A stretch of 64,000 nt of DNA from Oenanthe sinensis. Its lineage: Eukaryota > Streptophyta > Magnoliopsida > Apiales > Apiaceae. Under the pieces are notes generated by a model. The model saw only the letters and a list, made by a program, of their open reading frames with translations, searched no databases and was not told the origin of the DNA. Position 1 is the stretch's first letter; the number at the start of each line of letters is the position of its first letter. The stretch lies in assembly GCA_028671895.1 (NCBI GenBank), contig CM053807.1, forward strand, positions 50,769,903-50,833,902. The letters are read 5' to 3'. A program made the position numbers and the translations under genes. This document shows, piece by piece, positions 59,816-64,000 of the stretch.

Positions 59816-60106
59816 CTCTCTCCGTCCCAAATTGTAGTCATTTTTAATAAAAAAAAATTCTCATAATACATAATCCATGTTCACTATTTTACTTTTAATT
59901 TAATTTTATAGATAAATTTCTAAAATAACTCTTAATTAGAATATGATATTTGTATTAATAATTAATAAAATAAAATTATCATTCAAATTATATATTGAAA
60001 CTATCTTAATCAATATAATCAATATACTTAATATGAATATAAATGGAATAATTTTTATGTTAGAAAGTTGACCCGTTATGAGAACTATGATTTTAGGCGG
60101 AGGGAG
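59816..60106. mobile_element. Stowaway-like MITE after the receptor kinase
   Basis: Ends CTCTCTCCGTCCCAAATTGT and ...TTTTAGGCGGAGGGAG with TA on both sides (59814-59815 and 60107-60108). Confidence 0.85.
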
Positions 60107-60108
60107 TA

Positions 60109-61315
60109 ATAAGCATCTTAACTTCTCCGCTAATAACCAATGTTTTTCCTTGTGTGGATCCTATTTCAATGCAATCCACCTGCTTCTACTGCTACTGTAT
60201 CGGAGTTACTCCTAAGTCGCAGTATTTGGTTAGCCAATTGCAACATACATGGAACTTGTTGGTCTCATTAATTATTGTACAGCAATTTATAGTATTTAAA
60301 TCTGTCAAAAAAACTATCTATATTATTTTAATATAAATACTATTCGCTTAAAAAAATATATTAATATAAATATAAATACTATTAATAGTGGATCTCTGAA
60401 ATTTTACAAAAAATACAACCTTCTTTTTAATATAAAATATTAATTTTTGAGAAAAAAGAACTTAAAAGGTATCTTAAATAATTTCCTGAGATTTTAGTAT
60501 AAAATAATACCATATTAATAAAATTTTATATAAATACTCCTTTTATATTTATATATATAATCTTATATATCTCACGTAACTTATTGTATGTTAGATTCCT
60601 TAATCTTTTTTTTAATTGCTAAGGTACGTATTGTAACTTATTGTAACTTATTGTACGTAACTCACGTAAAAATATTATTGTTAACAAAAGGTACGTATTT
60701 TTTGTTTTGGATTGAAAAATTACGAATTTTGTTTGAAAATTGAAATTCATTGAAAATTGTAAATGTAAACAAATCATATTTCTAACAAATGTTAGAGTAT
60801 TTTCAATATCAAATTTAATTCAATTTTCGAAGTTATTCAACTATAAATTTAGAATAACAATTCAACTTATATATTTAATATGAATTTTATATTTTAAAAC
60901 AAAATATTAAATAGAATATTTGCGGTATCAAATTTAAAATGCATCGGAGGCGATAAAATTTTCGTACTCCATTAACTAGGCGGTCGCACAGAGGCTCTAC
61001 AACTTTCTCTATCTATCTACACCGTTCAAGAGAAATTATATTTTTTCAATGTCTCTTTAATTTCTTTACATAAAAAATAGTATGTCTGACGTGTTTTTTA
61101 AAGTATATTTTAAGAATAATTTCATAATTTATTTTTAAAATTTTATTTTTTTAATAAAAATTTAATAATACTATTTTCATTAAAAATAAGTTATAGAACT
61201 GCCGTATTTTAAAATGCAATGTGCTGGACACATCTCCGGAATGCAAAGAATCTGGTATTAATTACCCAAGTCAAAACGTCAGTGCATTTGCGAAGCTTGT
61301 TTCCTATTACAAAAA
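60109..61315. other. Intergenic region upstream of p23
   Basis: No gene. AT-rich with many TAATATAAATA-like words. The last ~100 bases contain the p23 5' UTR. Confidence 0.5.
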
Positions 61316-63915
61316 ATGAGGTATGTTCTTCTCTCTAATTCAACAATGCATCTGTATCTATTTTGTATGTATATGTGATAATATGTCACATATATGTAGT
61401 ATGTACCCGCATTTTGTGATTAGGTAGCTTCAGTTTTGTTGTTAGTTACCTCTTTCATAAGGTCGTGTTTGTTCTTTGATTTAATTTATGTATTTGAATT
61501 GCAGATATGAACACTTGAAGTTTTAATTTAACTGTTTTTTGTGTATTTATGTGTGCTATGTTAATGTGGTTATTGTTAGTATCAATTCAAATTTAGTTGA
61601 TTTTAATGAGGAAATATATGTAGATGATGCGCATTTTGAATAATTTGTGTTTGTATGAGATGTTTTCGATTTCATATGATATAAAATACGAAAGAAAGTG
61701 TTGTGTTTTAGTAGCTATGGCCTGATATGGTAGAAGATTATCGATGGATTGACAATATTTTTCAGTTATCTTGATATAAGTAGTTAAATAAAGTAACATT
61801 ACTCTGAGTTTTCTACTAATTTTATAAAGGTTATCACAAATTGTTTTGTCTCTAAACTGTTTCCATACAATTTGACAAGCGTTTTGAATTCCGGAATTAC
61901 AGTACAATAAAACCTAATTATGTTTGTTGGCTATTACTACATTCAAGTGTGAACCTAGGACTTAACTTTCGATCTGGGAAGCACGGACTCTTCTGAACCC
62001 TGCGTATGCTGTACGCGAGTCGGCGTCCGACTCGGCGACTCAGCGCCGACTCGGCTGAGTACGTGTCCGACTTTTCAAGTGGCGAGTCGATACAAAAACG
62101 TCCCCCGACTCGGCCCCATACAAAAAAGGCCCAGCCCACATATTTTACCTAATTTGAAAAGATAAACTATATACCCAGCCCACATTTAACCTAATTTGAA
62201 AAGATAAACTCGCCCCCGACTGTTCTCCTCCTCAATATATATACATACAGCCATATATATATATATATTATCTATTATCTATCTTCTCCTATATATACAT
62301 ACATCCATATATTATATATAAATATATTACCATCTGTGTTCCTCTGTGTGCATATATATACATACATCTTGCTAGGGTTCTTGTGTGTGTGTGTATATAT
62401 ATACATACAATAAGATTTATTTTGGATCCTACTCTCCTGTTGGTGGAGATGAATTTTCGCAAGTGGAAGGTGTAGGTGTCCTAGAGATTGCAAATCTCTC
62501 ACTTAATGAACCAGAATTGGAAATTGTTCTCTTCACGCAAGATGGAAATTCTACTATGGATGAAACTTAAAATAGTTCTTCTATTAGTTTGTTAATCAAT
62601 TACCACTTATTATGAATGAAACTTTTATTATTATAGTTTAAGTGAAATGAAACTATTAAGTGTTTGATGCATACAAATCCTATATATAAATATATATATT
62701 TTTTTATTTTTTTATTTGCCGAGTCGCGTATCCAGGACTCTTTGAGAATTGGCGAGTCCCCGTACCCGTGTCGCCGTATCCGAGTCCCGAGTCCGTGCTT
62801 CTTAGCTTTCGATTGAGTATCATTGTATGAGCCGAGTACCAAAGATCAATTTAGTGAACATGTTGACATGACTAGTCACTGATGCAGATGTAATTATCGA
62901 TTAATTGTTCTAGTGGTGTCTAAGTTATCATATACCATAATTAAGTTAGCATAATATGTAGTAGCGCTCTCTGGCTAAATAAATTTCTTTTGTAATTGTT
63001 CTAACTTATTGCTCGAGTTTCCACTTTTCACAATATTTAAAAATCAAATACCGAAGTGTATGTGAAATGACTGGAAGTAATGGTTGGTTTTGTTGTCACT
63101 TGGAACAAGTATACATGTGAAATGTAAACTTATCTCTTAATCGGGGACTTCATTTTAAAAGAGTGAAAACTGTGAGGGATGTTAGATTATTTTTATGGTT
63201 CTCTATCCAACTACATGAATGTATCATGCATCTGTAGTGTGGCTATCTGATTTCATGAGAGGTGATTAGAGTACTAGAGTACAATATATTCAGATAATTT
63301 AATAATGACTCGTATATTGTTGTTTGTGATGAACTGTCTGTTTGCTTAGTCGACATCCTTCTGTAAAGTGGGCACAGAGATCTGATGTTCTTTTCATCAC
63401 CATTGATTTACCTGATGCTAAGGATGTGAAGCTTAAGCTGGAGCCAGTGGGAAAATTTTACTTCTCTGCAACAAGTGGGCCAGAGAAATTGCTCTACGAA
63501 ATAGACATTGATCTTTATGATGAGGTCGATGTAAATGTATGTGCTGATTTTTTGCAGTTATATATATTAAGTTGAGCTTTTTTCGTATCTGTAGGATAAT
63601 TGATGAGTTTGTAAAATTATGAATGTCTATCTCAGGAGAGCAAGGCAAGTGGTGGCTCAAGGAATATCATTTACCTTATAAAGAAAGTAGAAAGCAAGTG
63701 GTGGAGCAGACTACTTAAAAAGGAGGGAAAACCTCCTGTGTTTCTGAAAGTTGATTGGGACAAATGGATTGACGAAGATGAGCAGGACGAGCAAGGTGTG
63801 TTTTATGTTTGAATAGTTACTATTCTTTTTTTTACTGGTTATTAACTTAACTTACATGTATGACTTCTGGTCCTCAGATGAAAGTAATATGAACTTGGAC
63901 GACATAAACTTTTCG
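61316..63915 (+). CDS. p23-like HSP90 co-chaperone (CS domain), 3' end outside the window
   Basis: Exons: 61316-61320 (only ATGAG), 63350-63536, 63636-63795, 63878-63915; the next exon starts beyond 64000, after the AG at 63999-64000. Phases agree and the joined start reads MSRHPSVKWAQRSDVLFITI. p23 binds the ATP-closed form of HSP90 and slows its cycle. The CS beta-sandwich domain runs from about 3 to 105: DLPDAKDVKLKLEP, YEIDIDLYDEVDVNESKA, VESKWWSRLLKKEGKPPVFL, KVDWDKWIDEDEQDEQ. An acidic tail begins at DESNMNLDDINFS. The ~2.0 kb first intron holds an hAT element. The five-base first coding exon is inferred from the family start MSRHP and the perfect donor after it. Confidence 0.9.
61974..62805. 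mobile_element. Non-autonomous hAT-type element in p23 intron 1
   Basis: Left end CTGGGAAGCACGGACTC; the right end, reversed, is CTAAGAAGCACGGACTC (15/17). Perfect 8-bp target repeats CTTTCGAT stand at 61966-61973 and 62806-62813. Subterminal DNA is full of CGAGTCGG/CCGACTCGG words. No transposase frame is present. Confidence 0.92.
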
Positions 63916-64000
63916 GTGAGTATTTGTAGTAAAATTGAAAATGGTCTCAGTTGGTTATAATATGTATGGAACTAATGTTGCTTCAATTTGTTTATTACAG

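Noticed and set aside
1..64000. CRISPR arrays, rRNA genes, operons, LTR retrotransposons, viral genes
   Set aside because: None was seen. The gene structure is plant nuclear, and no paired long terminal repeats or reverse transcriptase motifs were recognised.

Overview
This is nuclear DNA of a flowering plant, most likely a eudicot. It is AT-rich, its genes are split by GT-AG introns, and the families are typical of plants: MORF RNA-editing factors, a DYW-class PPR protein, a NAC factor and an S-locus-lectin kinase. Introns and spacers are full of small DNA transposons. I cannot name the species. There is nothing viral or prokaryotic.

Layout. 1-7.8 kb: two near-identical MORF genes on the minus strand (A, cut by the window edge; B, complete), with fold-back and Mutator-like elements between them. 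7.9-14.9 kb: a 14-exon LETM1-family gene (+). 15-35 kb: a scrambled region holding MORF fragments (C, D, E, F), an antisense receptor-kinase fragment, a LINE remnant, MITEs, LETM1 / GMP synthase / H+-ATPase exon fragments, and a ~3.3 kb direct duplication about 8 kb apart (22.55-25.83 and 30.59-33.95 kb). 34.3-37.9 kb: a two-exon Gfo/Idh/MocA-type oxidoreductase (-). 38.8-40.5 kb: a four-exon polygalacturonase (+). 41.2-42.6 kb: a Helitron-like element. 44.5-47.4 kb: a membrane-tethered NAC factor (-). 49.2-50.3 kb: a sphingoid-base C4-hydroxylase-like gene with a stop and a frameshift. 51.0-52.7 kb: an intronless PPR-DYW protein (-). 53.3-55.1 kb: a non-autonomous hAT element. 55.7-59.7 kb: a G-type lectin receptor kinase with two frame lesions (+). 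61.3 kb to the end: a p23 co-chaperone gene (+), 3' end outside the window, with an hAT element in intron 1.

Many of the genes point to organelles. MORF proteins and PPR-DYW proteins act together in organellar C-to-U RNA editing, LETM1 is a mitochondrial inner-membrane protein, and ANAC017-type tethered NACs relay mitochondrial stress to the nucleus. I read the neighbourhood as coincidence rather than a designed cluster. I found no previously undescribed system. The most informative content is the local birth and decay of MORF copies and several transposon insertions that can be dated against empty sites inside the same window.
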